A stretch of 48,607 nucleotides of DNA, from the NCBI GenBank assembly GCA_937916505.1, contig CALFSW010000180.1:1-48607 (forward strand), given 5' to 3'. The position numbers were made by a program, and so were the translations under genes. Source of the stretch: an uncultured Verrucomicrobiales bacterium (lineage in GTDB: Bacteria > Verrucomicrobiota > Verrucomicrobiia > Verrucomicrobiales > Akkermansiaceae). Positions 26,426 to 34,112 of this stretch are shown in pieces; the stretch's first letter is position 1, and every line of letters starts with the position of its first letter. The notes beneath the pieces were generated by a model, which was given only the letters and a program-made list of their open reading frames with translations, was not told the origin of the DNA and did not search any database.

Positions 26426-28261
26426 TTACACCGCTTCGATGGAAGCGATCGTCACGGTGATGAGTTCCTCGGTGTCGGTATCGCGAATTTTGGCAGTGTC
26501 CCCGATTGCCTTTCCAAGCAGGACCTGGCCGATTTCCGAAAGGTAGGAAATAATGTGCTTATCAGGGTCGGCATCCCAGGCTCCAAGCATTGTCATGGAG
26601 CGTTCGCCACCACCTTCGATATCAACCCTCACCATCGTGCCAATGTTGACAGCCGTCGTGTCAGCTCCTTTGAAATCGGTAGGACGGGCTCGCTCGAGAT
26701 CTCGTTCCAAATCGTTTTTCCTGGAGTTGAGAACGGTTTGCATCTGTTTGGCAGCGTGATACTCAAAATTCTCACGCAAGTCACCATGGGCCCGGGCAAT
26801 CGAGATCTCCTTCACATTGCCAGGAATGCGCTTGTTGACCAGTTCCTCGTATTCCGCCTTACGGCGATCGAGGCTTTCAAAAGAAACGAGGAGAGTGTCT
26901 TCGCCTTTCGACTGGCTTTCTCCCGTTACCATTTCCTGGGTTTCAGGGACCTTTTTGATCACCCTGGCCATCAGCGATTTTCGATCAAGATCGGGAAAAG
27001 CCGGGCTTGCCAGAAGCTTTCGAGCGAAATTCCGAACATCATTGAGCTCCATGCCATCGAGAAGATCTGCAATCAACTCCTTGTCATCCAGGAGGAGATT
27101 TCCAAGACGGCCACTTCTCCGGGGGCCATCATCAAGCGAATCCTGCTCAAGCACAGTCAAAATGACCGAACCAACCGAGCCATCAAACACATCTGCCGAG
27201 CCCTTCTTCCGCTCGCGACAAATCCAAGCGAGAGCGTCGGGACCAAGCGCGTGACGAGAGAGGGCCACGGTGATATGACTATCAAGTTCCTTCGTCCGAT
27301 CTTGCTCGTTGAGAAGCTTGGCGATTTCAGAAACACCACGGGAGCTGATCCGGCCGAAGACCGAGAGAACCTTTTTCACCCAATCGTCTCCGAATGCAGC
27401 AGGAAATGCTTCAAGAATTCGCTTCAATCGCGCTGCCGCAACTTGGTTCAAATCTTCCGAGAGATTCCCGTCAGCAACCTGAAGGACTTCAGCGAGTTTG
27501 GGCGCATCTTCGGCGATGGCATTTTCCTGCTTCACTTCCTGGGCAATTTCATTGCGCAGCGAAATCAGTTCCAGCGACTGGGCCGGAGCGAGCTTCATCA
27601 GTTTCAAGGCCGCGTCATTGACAATATCAAAAGCCTTCGCCAAAAGCCCTTCGGTCGCAGCGACCAAAGGGGCCTCTCTCTGAATCGCCTCCAATGCTTT
27701 GACCCTCCCTTTGGGGGTCCGGGCCTGATCAAGATCCTCAACCAGCGCCTCACCGGGCCCTGTCGACTCGTCACGAAGCACCAGCGGATCAGTACGCTTG
27801 GTGGGAACTGAGACACGTTTGCTCTCGCGGAGAGCTTTTTTGGTCTTTTCCCACCACTTCTTGTAAATTCCCTCTGCAACCACGCTGCCACAAAGTTCGG
27901 CATCGAGCTGGTCCATCGTCATCACTCCACCGTGACTTTCAATCGTGCGGGCTACCAATTCAACCGGGTTCTTTTCACCCAGCTCCTTGAGCGCATCAAG
28001 TCTGTCTACCTTGTGGGCCCGGAGATCGTTAGCCTCAACAGGCTCCGTCTTTTCAAGTGCGAGCTTCAAGCCCATCACTTTTCCCTTCTCTTTCTCAAAA
28101 TCGATCGTGACCTTCCCGTTGAAAAGGTCCCAGTCTGTGACAATTCCGCCACCATAGTTCTTGTGGATTCGAAACGACCCGGGAGCAATCTTCGAGAGTC
28201 TTTCACCAACGGCCTCGGTAATTCGGCCCGCTTCCACCAACTTCGCGACATCAGGATGCAT
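26426..28261 (-). CDS. Long GreA/GreB-type transcription factor with large N-terminal extension
   Basis: The last ~155 of 611 residues are a Gre factor: a coiled coil with acidic tip ISIARAHGDLRENFEYHAAK (~475-494; the Asp and Glu that hold the catalytic Mg in GreA are present) and a C-terminal FKBP-like domain ending GDTAKIRDTDTEELITV. The first ~450 residues are extra. Residues ~28-75 (FRIHKNYGGGIVTDWDLFN, then GKVTIDFEKEKGKVM) resemble a KOW/Tudor-like, CarD-type beta domain. The middle is helical and armadillo-like. Chlamydial GreA is also very long and annotated as a fusion, so this is probably a PVC-type architecture. The expected role is rescue of backtracked RNA polymerase. The extension's role is unknown. 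Confidence 0.87.
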   Translation of the reverse strand: MHPDVAKLVEAGRITEAVGERLSKIAPGSFRIHKNYGGGIVTDWDLFNGKVTIDFEKEKGKVMGLKLALEKTEPVEANDLRAHKVDRLDALKELGEKNPVELVARTIESHGGVMTMDQLDAELCGSVVAEGIYKKWWEKTKKALRESKRVSVPTKRTDPLVLRDESTGPGEALVEDLDQARTPKGRVKALEAIQREAPLVAATEGLLAKAFDIVNDAALKLMKLAPAQSLELISLRNEIAQEVKQENAIAEDAPKLAEVLQVADGNLSEDLNQVAAARLKRILEAFPAAFGDDWVKKVLSVFGRISSRGVSEIAKLLNEQDRTKELDSHITVALSRHALGPDALAWICRERKKGSADVFDGSVGSVILTVLEQDSLDDGPRRSGRLGNLLLDDKELIADLLDGMELNDVRNFARKLLASPAFPDLDRKSLMARVIKKVPETQEMVTGESQSKGEDTLLVSFESLDRRKAEYEELVNKRIPGNVKEISIARAHGDLRENFEYHAAKQMQTVLNSRKNDLERDLERARPTDFKGADTTAVNIGTMVRVDIEGGGERSMTMLGAWDADPDKHIISYLSEIGQVLLGKAIGDTAKIRDTDTEELITVTIASIEAV

Positions 28262-28347
28262 GTCGCGAGACTGCTAGGGACTGGCACCAATAGCAAGACC
28301 TGAAGCGAAAAACCTTAACTCTACCGATCAATACCCCCTCGTCAATT

Positions 28348-29034
28348 TCATTTAGCCGGAGATTTTCCCTGGGGAACGTATCGAACCCGCTTGGGCATGG
28401 GAGGTTCGGTTTTATGATCCAAATTACCGAGAGTCTGCTTTAAAATCATGAACGATGCCTGCCACTTCGTCGGGATCTCGCCCACCAGGTGCTTTTCTGA
28501 AACCAAGACCGAGAGCTCTTCAGTTCCGGCCGCCACAACCTTAAAGCGCCATTTCCCACCTTCTCGCTCAAGTGAAATATCGCGTCCCTCAACTGAAACA
28601 CGAGCGATTTGTTCCCTCTTGGCGAGAATCCGTGAAACATCTGATTTGTCATGTTTCACGCCGACCGGATAGGTGCCCGTGCGACATCCCGCACCCAACT
28701 TCACGGTAAGCTTACTAAGCTTTCCCTCCCGGTAAAACTCCACCTCAACCGCATCTCCGGGAGACTTGGTTCTCAAAAGGACGACCATCTGACTCTTATT
28801 CACCAGGATTTGGCCGTCAAGCTTCCACCAGAGATCGTCATCCTTCCCTCCCGCAATTGCCAGTGGTCCACCCGCAATTACCTTTGCGACCTCAAATCCC
28901 ACTCCGTGTGCCAGTCCCGTCTCTTTTCTGGAGTCGTGGCTGGCCTGATTCAGCGAGACTCCAATCCATGGCAATCCCCCGGCAGCTGAAATGCCAACGG
29001 AAATCAGACTGAGAATGAAAAAAAGACGACGCAT
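28348..29034 (-). CDS. Exported PDZ-domain protein
   Basis: A signal peptide (MRRLFFILSLISVGISAAGG) is followed by one PDZ-like domain (~25-110: PWIGVSLNQAS, GFEVAKVIAGGPLAIAGGKDDDLWWKLDGQ, LLRTKSPGDAVEVEFYREGK). The remaining ~110 residues are unassigned, with beta and Lys-rich character. No protease domain is present, so it is an adaptor or sensor outside the cytoplasm. It follows the sigma/anti-sigma pair by 11 bp on the same strand and is probably part of that operon. Confidence 0.8.
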   Translation of the reverse strand: MRRLFFILSLISVGISAAGGLPWIGVSLNQASHDSRKETGLAHGVGFEVAKVIAGGPLAIAGGKDDDLWWKLDGQILVNKSQMVVLLRTKSPGDAVEVEFYREGKLSKLTVKLGAGCRTGTYPVGVKHDKSDVSRILAKREQIARVSVEGRDISLEREGGKWRFKVVAAGTEELSVLVSEKHLVGEIPTKWQASFMILKQTLGNLDHKTEPPMPKRVRYVPQGKSPAK

Positions 29035-29045
29035 TTTCTGAAAAT

Positions 29046-29534
29046 TTAAAACTCACTCTTCACTGAATCCACCAAATGATGATCAGTGGTTTCCACCGTG
29101 ACGATCACCCCCGATTGGCGGTGCTTGACCACCTCCGTTGTCATCTCCACCTCGTGGGAGAGTTCACGAATTTCGCCATCTTTAGCGACATAGACGTCGG
29201 GAGAGGTTTCTGCCATATGCCAGGATTCCCGATCCAATTGTTCAAACTCCGCAACGAGGGCGGAAGGCTCGGAGCCACTTGAGTATGCCGCAAGCGGGAC
29301 CGAATCATCAGCCCCCAAATACCATCCTCCTCCAACCCCGACTCCAAGAGCCACCGCAGCAGCTGCCGCCGTTCCGAGCCATGACAATCCGACCGGCGAA
29401 CTGGAGATTGAGGAAACCTCCTCCGAGGCCAGCCGATCAATGAGTAACCGACAATCATTCCTACCCTCGTCACTCAACCCTTTTGGGGTCAGACTCTCCA
29501 GTTGGGATTCCAATTCTTTCAGAGACTTATCCAT
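29046..29534 (-). CDS. Putative anti-sigma factor, single-pass membrane protein
   Basis: The protein has 162 residues: a ~45-residue N-terminal cytoplasmic part (SLKELESQLESLTPKGLSDEGR), one membrane helix (LGTAAAAAVALGVGVGGGWYLG, ~54-75) and an outer domain of ~85 residues. No HxxxCxxC zinc motif is seen, so it is not a ZAS anti-sigma by sequence. The call rests on layout and on its ATG lying inside the end of the ECF sigma gene (8-bp overlap). The PDZ gene is 11 bp downstream. Confidence 0.65.
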   Translation of the reverse strand: MDKSLKELESQLESLTPKGLSDEGRNDCRLLIDRLASEEVSSISSSPVGLSWLGTAAAAAVALGVGVGGGWYLGADDSVPLAAYSSGSEPSALVAEFEQLDRESWHMAETSPDVYVAKDGEIRELSHEVEMTTEVVKHRQSGVIVTVETTDHHLVDSVKSEF

Positions 29535-30060
29535 GGTTTGTGTTCTTAAGATATTTCAACTTCTTTTGAAGCTGTTCAAGGGCGTATCGATATCGTGAGG
29601 CGGCGGTATTATGGGAAACCTTTAGCAAATCTCCGATTTGCGCAAACGTGAGGCCACCCCAAATTTTTAGCGTTAAAACTTCCCTGAGCTTCTCAGGCAA
29701 TAGTTCCACTTCGCTTCGTAATAACTGAGCTTCTTCAGTTTCTTCCAAGGCCGGATCAAGCCAGTGGTCCTGGTCTTTCTGAAATAAAACAATCTTTTGA
29801 TTTCGCTTTTCCTGCCTCCCTTTTCGGCGGCCATGGTCAAGCCCAAGATATCGCATGACAGAAAAGGCCAAAGGAAGATCTGGTGGCTGATGCCCCCTCT
29901 CCTCTTGATAGCCCCATAATTTGATGAGCGCATCCTGCAGAAGATCCTCAGCCTCTTGGGCATTGTTGCAACGGGCCCGCGCATAAGCGAGGAGACGCGG
30001 CGCGCTTTCGTCGAGCCAATCCTTCCATCGATCTCCGAGGGCCTGTCCTTTTGTGACCAT
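29527..30060 (-). CDS. ECF RNA polymerase sigma factor
   Basis: 177 residues with both sigma-70 conserved parts. Region 2 is ARARCNNAQEAEDLLQDALIKLWG (~27-50), the AEDLLQD helix being typical. Region 4 is LPEKLREVLTLKIWGGLTF, then AQIGDLLKVSHNTAASRYRY. It directs RNA polymerase to a small regulon when released from its anti-sigma factor, probably the next gene. It is the first gene of the sigma/anti-sigma/PDZ operon, 66 bp downstream of a tRNA-Leu. Confidence 0.92.
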   Translation of the reverse strand: MVTKGQALGDRWKDWLDESAPRLLAYARARCNNAQEAEDLLQDALIKLWGYQEERGHQPPDLPLAFSVMRYLGLDHGRRKGRQEKRNQKIVLFQKDQDHWLDPALEETEEAQLLRSEVELLPEKLREVLTLKIWGGLTFAQIGDLLKVSHNTAASRYRYALEQLQKKLKYLKNTNHG

Positions 30061-30123
30061 TGTTCAAGGAGAATAATGCCTGAACGACAGTGATTTGTCT
30101 CAAAAAAAGTGAGAAATCGAAAC

Positions 30124-30221
30124 AGATGGTGCGCGAGGGGGGAGTCGAACCCCCACGTCCGCAATGGACACCAGATCCTTAGTCTGGCGCGTCTACCAAT
30201 TCCGCCACCCGCGCTAAGCAC
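30124..30221. repeat. 98-bp perfect direct repeat, copy 1 (contains tRNA-Leu)
   Basis: Bases 30124-30221 are identical to 30389-30486: the full tRNA-Leu plus 3 bp and 7 bp of flank. The copies are 265 bp apart with tRNA-Val between them. Recombination between them would remove tRNA-Val and one tRNA-Leu. Confidence 0.9.
30127..30214 (-). tRNA. tRNA-Leu, anticodon AAG (copy 1)
   Basis: Read on the minus strand from 30214, this is an 88-nt class II tRNA with encoded CCA. The acceptor GCGCGGG pairs with CTCGCGC (one G-T), and the discriminator is A, as for leucine. The anticodon stem CCAGA/TCTGG encloses the loop CTAAGGA, giving T33 then AAG at 34-36. The long variable arm has a GTCC/GGAC stem, and the T arm contains GTTCGACTC. 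AAG decodes CUU, or more codons if A34 becomes inosine. Confidence 0.93.
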
Positions 30222-30247
30222 TTCATCTGTGAAGCTGTCATTGAAAA

Positions 30248-30322
30248 TGGTGGTCGATACTGGATTTGAACCAGTGACATCTTGCGTGTGAAGCAAGCGC
30301 TCTACCACTGAGCTAATCGACC
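30248..30322 (-). tRNA. tRNA-Val, anticodon CAC
   Basis: Read from 30322 on the minus strand, a 75-nt tRNA with encoded CCA. The acceptor GGTCGAT pairs with ATCGACC, and the discriminator is A. The D arm contains TTAGCTCAGTGGTAGAGC. The anticodon stem CTTGC/GCAAG encloses TTCACAC, i.e. CAC for valine GUG. It is 33 bp upstream of tRNA-Leu copy 1 and separated from copy 2 by a terminator. Confidence 0.95.
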
Positions 30323-30348
30323 ATAATTTCCAAAAGCTGACACCCAAA

Positions 30349-30368
30349 AAGGCCCCGTTTGGGGCCTT
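30349..30368 (-). terminator. Terminator after tRNA-Leu copy 2
   Basis: AAGGCCCC (30349-30356) pairs with GGGGCCTT (30361-30368) around a 4-base loop, and on the minus strand a run of five T includes the last two stem bases. It lies 23 bp beyond the 3' end of tRNA-Leu copy 2 and 26 bp before the start of tRNA-Val, so the two tRNA units are probably transcribed separately. Confidence 0.75.
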
Positions 30369-30388
30369 CTCAGAAGTTTTTGTCAGGA

Positions 30389-30486
30389 AGATGGTGCGCG
30401 AGGGGGGAGTCGAACCCCCACGTCCGCAATGGACACCAGATCCTTAGTCTGGCGCGTCTACCAATTCCGCCACCCGCGCTAAGCAC
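30389..30486. repeat. 98-bp perfect direct repeat, copy 2 (contains tRNA-Leu)
   Basis: This is the second copy of the 98-bp repeat described at 30124-30221, with no difference seen between the two. Confidence 0.9.
30392..30479 (-). tRNA. tRNA-Leu, anticodon AAG (copy 2)
   Basis: Identical over all 88 bases, CCA included, to the copy at 30127-30214, with the same CTAAGGA anticodon loop. It is followed on its own strand by a strong terminator (30349-30368) and lies 73 bp downstream of the last pseudopilin gene. Confidence 0.93.
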
Positions 30487-30552
30487 CGTCTCTCTGACGG
30501 CGGAGGAAGTAGTCGCCCCCCACCCCTTATTCAAGAAATACTTTGAAAAAAA

Positions 30553-31506
30553 TCACCCTTGGGGAATTGAGACCGAGCGGGTGTAGCGGAATCCTTTCGC
30601 CTCGATAAACTTAGCCTTATCAATTTTGCTCTTAAAAGGACTCTTTTTAAGGATCGCAATTCCCTCATCCGAAAGCACGGTGATTGACAATTCGACCGCC
30701 GAGATTCGGCCCCCAACATACTCTGATTTGGTATTTTCGTTAGGAGCCAGCCCCGTCCCATTGATTGCAAATGACTTCACGACGTCCTTGCCGGCACTTG
30801 TGGACATCACCGGGACCTTAACCGTCTTGTTATTCCCGGTGGAGTCCCGGTAAGCAACGACGAATGTGACGGTGAATTCGTAAACGTTCTCACACATCAA
30901 ATCAGCCAGCTCATTTTGGCCACCTCTCGTATCAAAGGTTTGCTCGAGATCCGTGGTTCCAGTGACCCCGGCATAGGTTTCATCAGGATCCAAAAGTTTC
31001 CGATAAAGAACAAAAGTAGAGTATTTCTCACTTTCATCTCCCCACACCGGATCCGCAAAATCGAGTTGGTATGAGACTGCGGAAACATCGCCCCCTTTAT
31101 CAGCGCCACGATCCACCGCGACCTCACCCTGGATTTTCTCCCGACTCCCGGCGTTTCCATTGTAGCGATCCGAGGCCGCTGTAAAAAAGGTGATCCTAGC
31201 GGCGTTGGGGCTCGATTCGCCATCAGGCCCGATATCGAGGTCACGTGAAGAAGCAATGAGCCATTGACTGTTGTTATTTCCCTGTCGATAGACCATCGAT
31301 TCCAAATCGCGGCCTAAAGAATTCAGCATGATTTTTGCCTGACCCGCAGCCCTGATCTCCGTTCGAGCTCCTCTCCAGGCATCAATGGCAGAGCCGGTAA
31401 TTACCACTGTGAGTGAGACAAGAACGATCGTAATTGTCATGGCCACCAGAAGTTCAGCGAGCGTAAAGCCCTTTTTTTGCACTACCGGTTTGGATAAAAT
31501 TTTCAT
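30553..31506 (-). CDS. Prepilin-like protein (Verru_Chthon cassette C-like)
   Basis: A type IV pilin-like N-terminus, KKGFTLAELLVAMTITIVL: prepilin peptidase would cut after the Gly, and Glu5 is present. The pseudopilin body continues with DAWRGARTEIRAAGQAKIMLNSLGRDLESMV. About 317 residues from the ATG at 31506; a TTG at 31518 would add four. Its place after a B-like gene and its SLGRDLESM region resemble the 'Verru_Chthon cassette protein C' family, of unknown function. It is the last of three pseudopilin genes, 18 bp from the preceding stop. Confidence 0.82.
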   Translation of the reverse strand: MKILSKPVVQKKGFTLAELLVAMTITIVLVSLTVVITGSAIDAWRGARTEIRAAGQAKIMLNSLGRDLESMVYRQGNNNSQWLIASSRDLDIGPDGESSPNAARITFFTAASDRYNGNAGSREKIQGEVAVDRGADKGGDVSAVSYQLDFADPVWGDESEKYSTFVLYRKLLDPDETYAGVTGTTDLEQTFDTRGGQNELADLMCENVYEFTVTFVVAYRDSTGNNKTVKVPVMSTSAGKDVVKSFAINGTGLAPNENTKSEYVGGRISAVELSITVLSDEGIAILKKSPFKSKIDKAKFIEAKGFRYTRSVSIPQG

Positions 31507-31524
31507 ATTTGTCTTCAACAGAGA

Positions 31525-32256
31525 TTAGCGGGTTACCGCAAGATTACGGGAAAAAATGGGACGGGTGAAATTATCAGGTTCGAAGACGTTTGTCAGAAAC
31601 TGGTAGGATGTCGTCGGAAGGTTGTAGTATTCGGCTTCAAAGGCCACCACCGCTTCCGGATAAGCCTCTGGAGTCGTCGCAAAGTCCTGTCCCGGATCAT
31701 TTGGATCCACAATTGTTCCAGGCTCTTCGCTCACTCGCAACCCTTCCCCTTTAAAGACAAGCTGCCGCAACTTCACGAAGAAAACGCGCCCTTCGACGAC
31801 CTGAAGATCCGCCTCAACCAAAGGATCGCTGAGACGCCTGACCATGGGCTGGATGATGAAATCCTCACCCGCAAGCCCCAGTTCCCGTTCTGCCGGCTCC
31901 AGGGTTCCGTCCGTCCGGGTCTCTCCCGGCAAAGCGCGATACTTATAAATGAGAATCGTCTGGTCGGGTTCTTCCGACTGGGCAATCCACTCAATCGCTT
32001 TTCGGAACGAACTGCCTTGATACTTTTGCTTTTCCCGCCCCTCCCTGATGGTCGTCAATTCCCACTCCAGGGTCGCTTGAAGCCGACTGGCCTCGTCTGT
32101 GGAGAGTGTCTTCTTGATCGTTTTTGCCGCCGGACCAAAAACCGCCAGGAACCCGGTGATCAGGACAACCAGAATGCCCAGGGCAATCACTGATTCAGCC
32201 AAAGTGAATCCGCGTTTAAGTCGCGGCGTTTCTAAGAAATGTGTCTTCATATCCAT
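31525..32256 (-). CDS. Prepilin-like protein (Verru_Chthon cassette B-like)
   Basis: The prepilin motif LKRGFTLAESVIALGILVVL has the Gly cleavage site and Glu5. The short hydrophobic helix is followed by a mostly beta domain (SLRLQ-type helix TDEASRLQATLEWELTTIRE, then YKYRALPGETRTDGT). I use the ATG at 32256 (MDMKTHFLE); the frame is open to a TTG at 32286, which would overlap the upstream gene. Position and sequence resemble cassette protein B. It is probably an inner-membrane or extracellular pseudopilin of a type II/IV-like machine. Confidence 0.8.
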   Translation of the reverse strand: MDMKTHFLETPRLKRGFTLAESVIALGILVVLITGFLAVFGPAAKTIKKTLSTDEASRLQATLEWELTTIREGREKQKYQGSSFRKAIEWIAQSEEPDQTILIYKYRALPGETRTDGTLEPAERELGLAGEDFIIQPMVRRLSDPLVEADLQVVEGRVFFVKLRQLVFKGEGLRVSEEPGTIVDPNDPGQDFATTPEAYPEAVVAFEAEYYNLPTTSYQFLTNVFEPDNFTRPIFSRNLAVTR

Positions 32257-32272
32257 ATTGCAGAAATTAAAA

Positions 32273-32971
32273 TCAGTCGGCTCCAATCACTCCAAGGCGC
32301 TTGATATCGCGAATGATCGATGTTCCGCCATTCTTGAGAATCACGAATCCCCCGACATTTTTGCTTCCGCCCATAAGAGGTTTTTCCTGGCCGCTCGGAC
32401 GGGCTCCTTCTTTGAGAATAAATCCCGCCCCCGGGGTTGAGCAGATGCCCTGACCGTTGAACTCGTAGTAATAGCACTGATGCACGTCCGAGGTCTGCGA
32501 ACTCAGTTGGTGGGTGTCGGTTTCAAGAACTCCCCCGTTCCGCATATCAGCGCGACTGAGATCAACGCTGAAATAAACACTATTGGGAAGGAAGGTCGGA
32601 GAACCCGCCCGGGTCCACTCCTGCTTCTCGCGGCCGTTCTCATCAAGTTCTTTGTAAACAACCATCATCATCCGACGATACCGTTCGCGTTCTTCGGGAA
32701 CGGTGTCATTCAGATCGCTGTGAATGATCAAGCGGGACCGGGTGTTCTGGTTCATCGCAAGACTGCGTGCCTGGGAAAGAAGTCCCTCCCCAAGGGCCAT
32801 GCCAGCGGTCACGCCCTGCCCTTTTCCGATCTTACTGATCCCAACGGAAGCAAGCGAAAGAAGGATTGCAATGATCGTCATCACTGCCAGAAGTTCAACC
32901 AGGCTAAAACCTTTTCGAAAAGCTCTGGAAAATGCCTTTCCAGCGGGACGAGTTGTGAATGCTCTAATCAT
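32273..32971 (-). CDS. Prepilin-like protein (Verru_Chthon cassette D-like)
   Basis: The prepilin motif RKGFSLVELLAVMTIIAILL is near residue 19-38, followed by the helix VTAGMALGEGLLSQARSLAMNQN, which matches the pattern in cassette D proteins, and a GspH-like beta body with NGQGICSTPGAGF. I use the ATG at 32971 (MIRAFTTRP, 232 aa); a TTG at 32995 is the longer option. It is first in the three-gene set, 76 bp after galE. The large cassette A partner is not in this window. Confidence 0.82.
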   Translation of the reverse strand: MIRAFTTRPAGKAFSRAFRKGFSLVELLAVMTIIAILLSLASVGISKIGKGQGVTAGMALGEGLLSQARSLAMNQNTRSRLIIHSDLNDTVPEERERYRRMMMVVYKELDENGREKQEWTRAGSPTFLPNSVYFSVDLSRADMRNGGVLETDTHQLSSQTSDVHQCYYYEFNGQGICSTPGAGFILKEGARPSGQEKPLMGGSKNVGGFVILKNGGTSIIRDIKRLGVIGAD

Positions 32972-33047
32972 TTTCTTACTGAGAGATCGGCCCAAACCGA
33001 CCTCAGATCAAGTAAAAAATTGTAGTTACACTGTATATCTCCAAATT

Positions 33048-34052
33048 TCACTTGGGAAAATGCCCGCCATGCTCAGCCGACATCCATCGCCATGCCGTTT
33101 CAATCATCGAACGGACATCTTTTCGCCTGGCTTCCCAGCCTAATAAATCTTTCGCCATTTGGGGCGCCGCAACCAACTGGGCCGGATCCCCCGACCGCCG
33201 TTCCCCATACTTCAAAGGCACCTTCTGCCCGGTGACCTCTTCCGCAGTGTCAATGATCTCCTTCACTGAAATCCCCACGCCGGTCCCAAGATTACACTGA
33301 ATGGAATCGCCCCCCTCGATCAGGTGACGCAAAGCCGAGAGATGGGCACTCGCGAGGTCCTCAACGTGAATATAATCACGAATGCATGTTCCGTCCGGTG
33401 TGGGATAGTCGGTTCCAAAAACCGTAAGCTCGGGAATTTCCCCTTTGATCGCCTGCAGGACCAAGGGGATCAGGTGGGTCTCCGGATTGTGATCCTCTCC
33501 AATTCTGCCATCAGTCGAGCACCCGCTGGCATTAAAGTAACGCAATGCCGCGCTCTTCAGCCCCCATGCCACATCACAATCCTTGAGAATCCACTCCACC
33601 ATCAACTTGCTCTTGCCATACGGACTCACAGGATTCTGGGGATGATCCTCAGTCAGTGGAAGCCTTTCAGGCTCGCCATAGGTCGCGCAGGTTGACGAAA
33701 AGACCAAATTCGTGCACTTGAAATCCGACATCACCTCAAAAAGAGTGAGTGGTTCCGCGGTATTATTTCGATAATATTTCAGGGGATCCGTGACCGATTC
33801 TCCGACGTAGGCAAAGGCCGCGAAGTGGACCACCCCAACAAACTGATGTTTTTCAAAAAGCCTCTCAAGAAGGGCCTTGTCGCCGACAGCTCCTATGACC
33901 AGCTCGACGTCCTCATCAACAATTGCATCGCGGTGCCCGTATACCAGGTTATCGAGGACAACGACGTGATAGCCCTCCGCATTTAAAAGACGGACGGTGT
34001 GGGAGCCAATATACCCGGCTCCCCCGGCAATAAGAACAGCTTGTTTACTCAT
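33048..34052 (-). CDS. galE: UDP-glucose 4-epimerase
   Basis: GalE interconverts UDP-glucose and UDP-galactose for Leloir metabolism and surface polysaccharides. The Rossmann motif GGAGYIGSHTVRLLN is at 10-24. The catalytic Ser/Thr region is FSSTCATYGEPERLPLTEDH, and the catalytic YGKSK follows in PVSPYGKSKLMVE. RYFNASGCSTDGRIGEDHNP and GDGTCIRDYIHVEDLA-like TPDGTCIRDYIHV are typical GalE. 334 residues is normal. The ATG at 34052 is used. The rhomboid gene is 61 bp upstream on the same strand. Confidence 0.94.
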   Translation of the reverse strand: MSKQAVLIAGGAGYIGSHTVRLLNAEGYHVVVLDNLVYGHRDAIVDEDVELVIGAVGDKALLERLFEKHQFVGVVHFAAFAYVGESVTDPLKYYRNNTAEPLTLFEVMSDFKCTNLVFSSTCATYGEPERLPLTEDHPQNPVSPYGKSKLMVEWILKDCDVAWGLKSAALRYFNASGCSTDGRIGEDHNPETHLIPLVLQAIKGEIPELTVFGTDYPTPDGTCIRDYIHVEDLASAHLSALRHLIEGGDSIQCNLGTGVGISVKEIIDTAEEVTGQKVPLKYGERRSGDPAQLVAAPQMAKDLLGWEARRKDVRSMIETAWRWMSAEHGGHFPK

Positions 34053-34112
34053 GCGTTGCTCGCAGTGAATCAGGGGCCTTGCCCCCCGTCAACCGGTGGC
34101 TCCTTCCAATGA

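Noticed and set aside
30109-30586. Two short frames (30109-30291, 30359-30586) encoding a shared ESNPHVRNGHQIL-type peptide
   Set aside because: They are translations of the antisense strand of the duplicated tRNA-Leu, a well-known source of false proteins.
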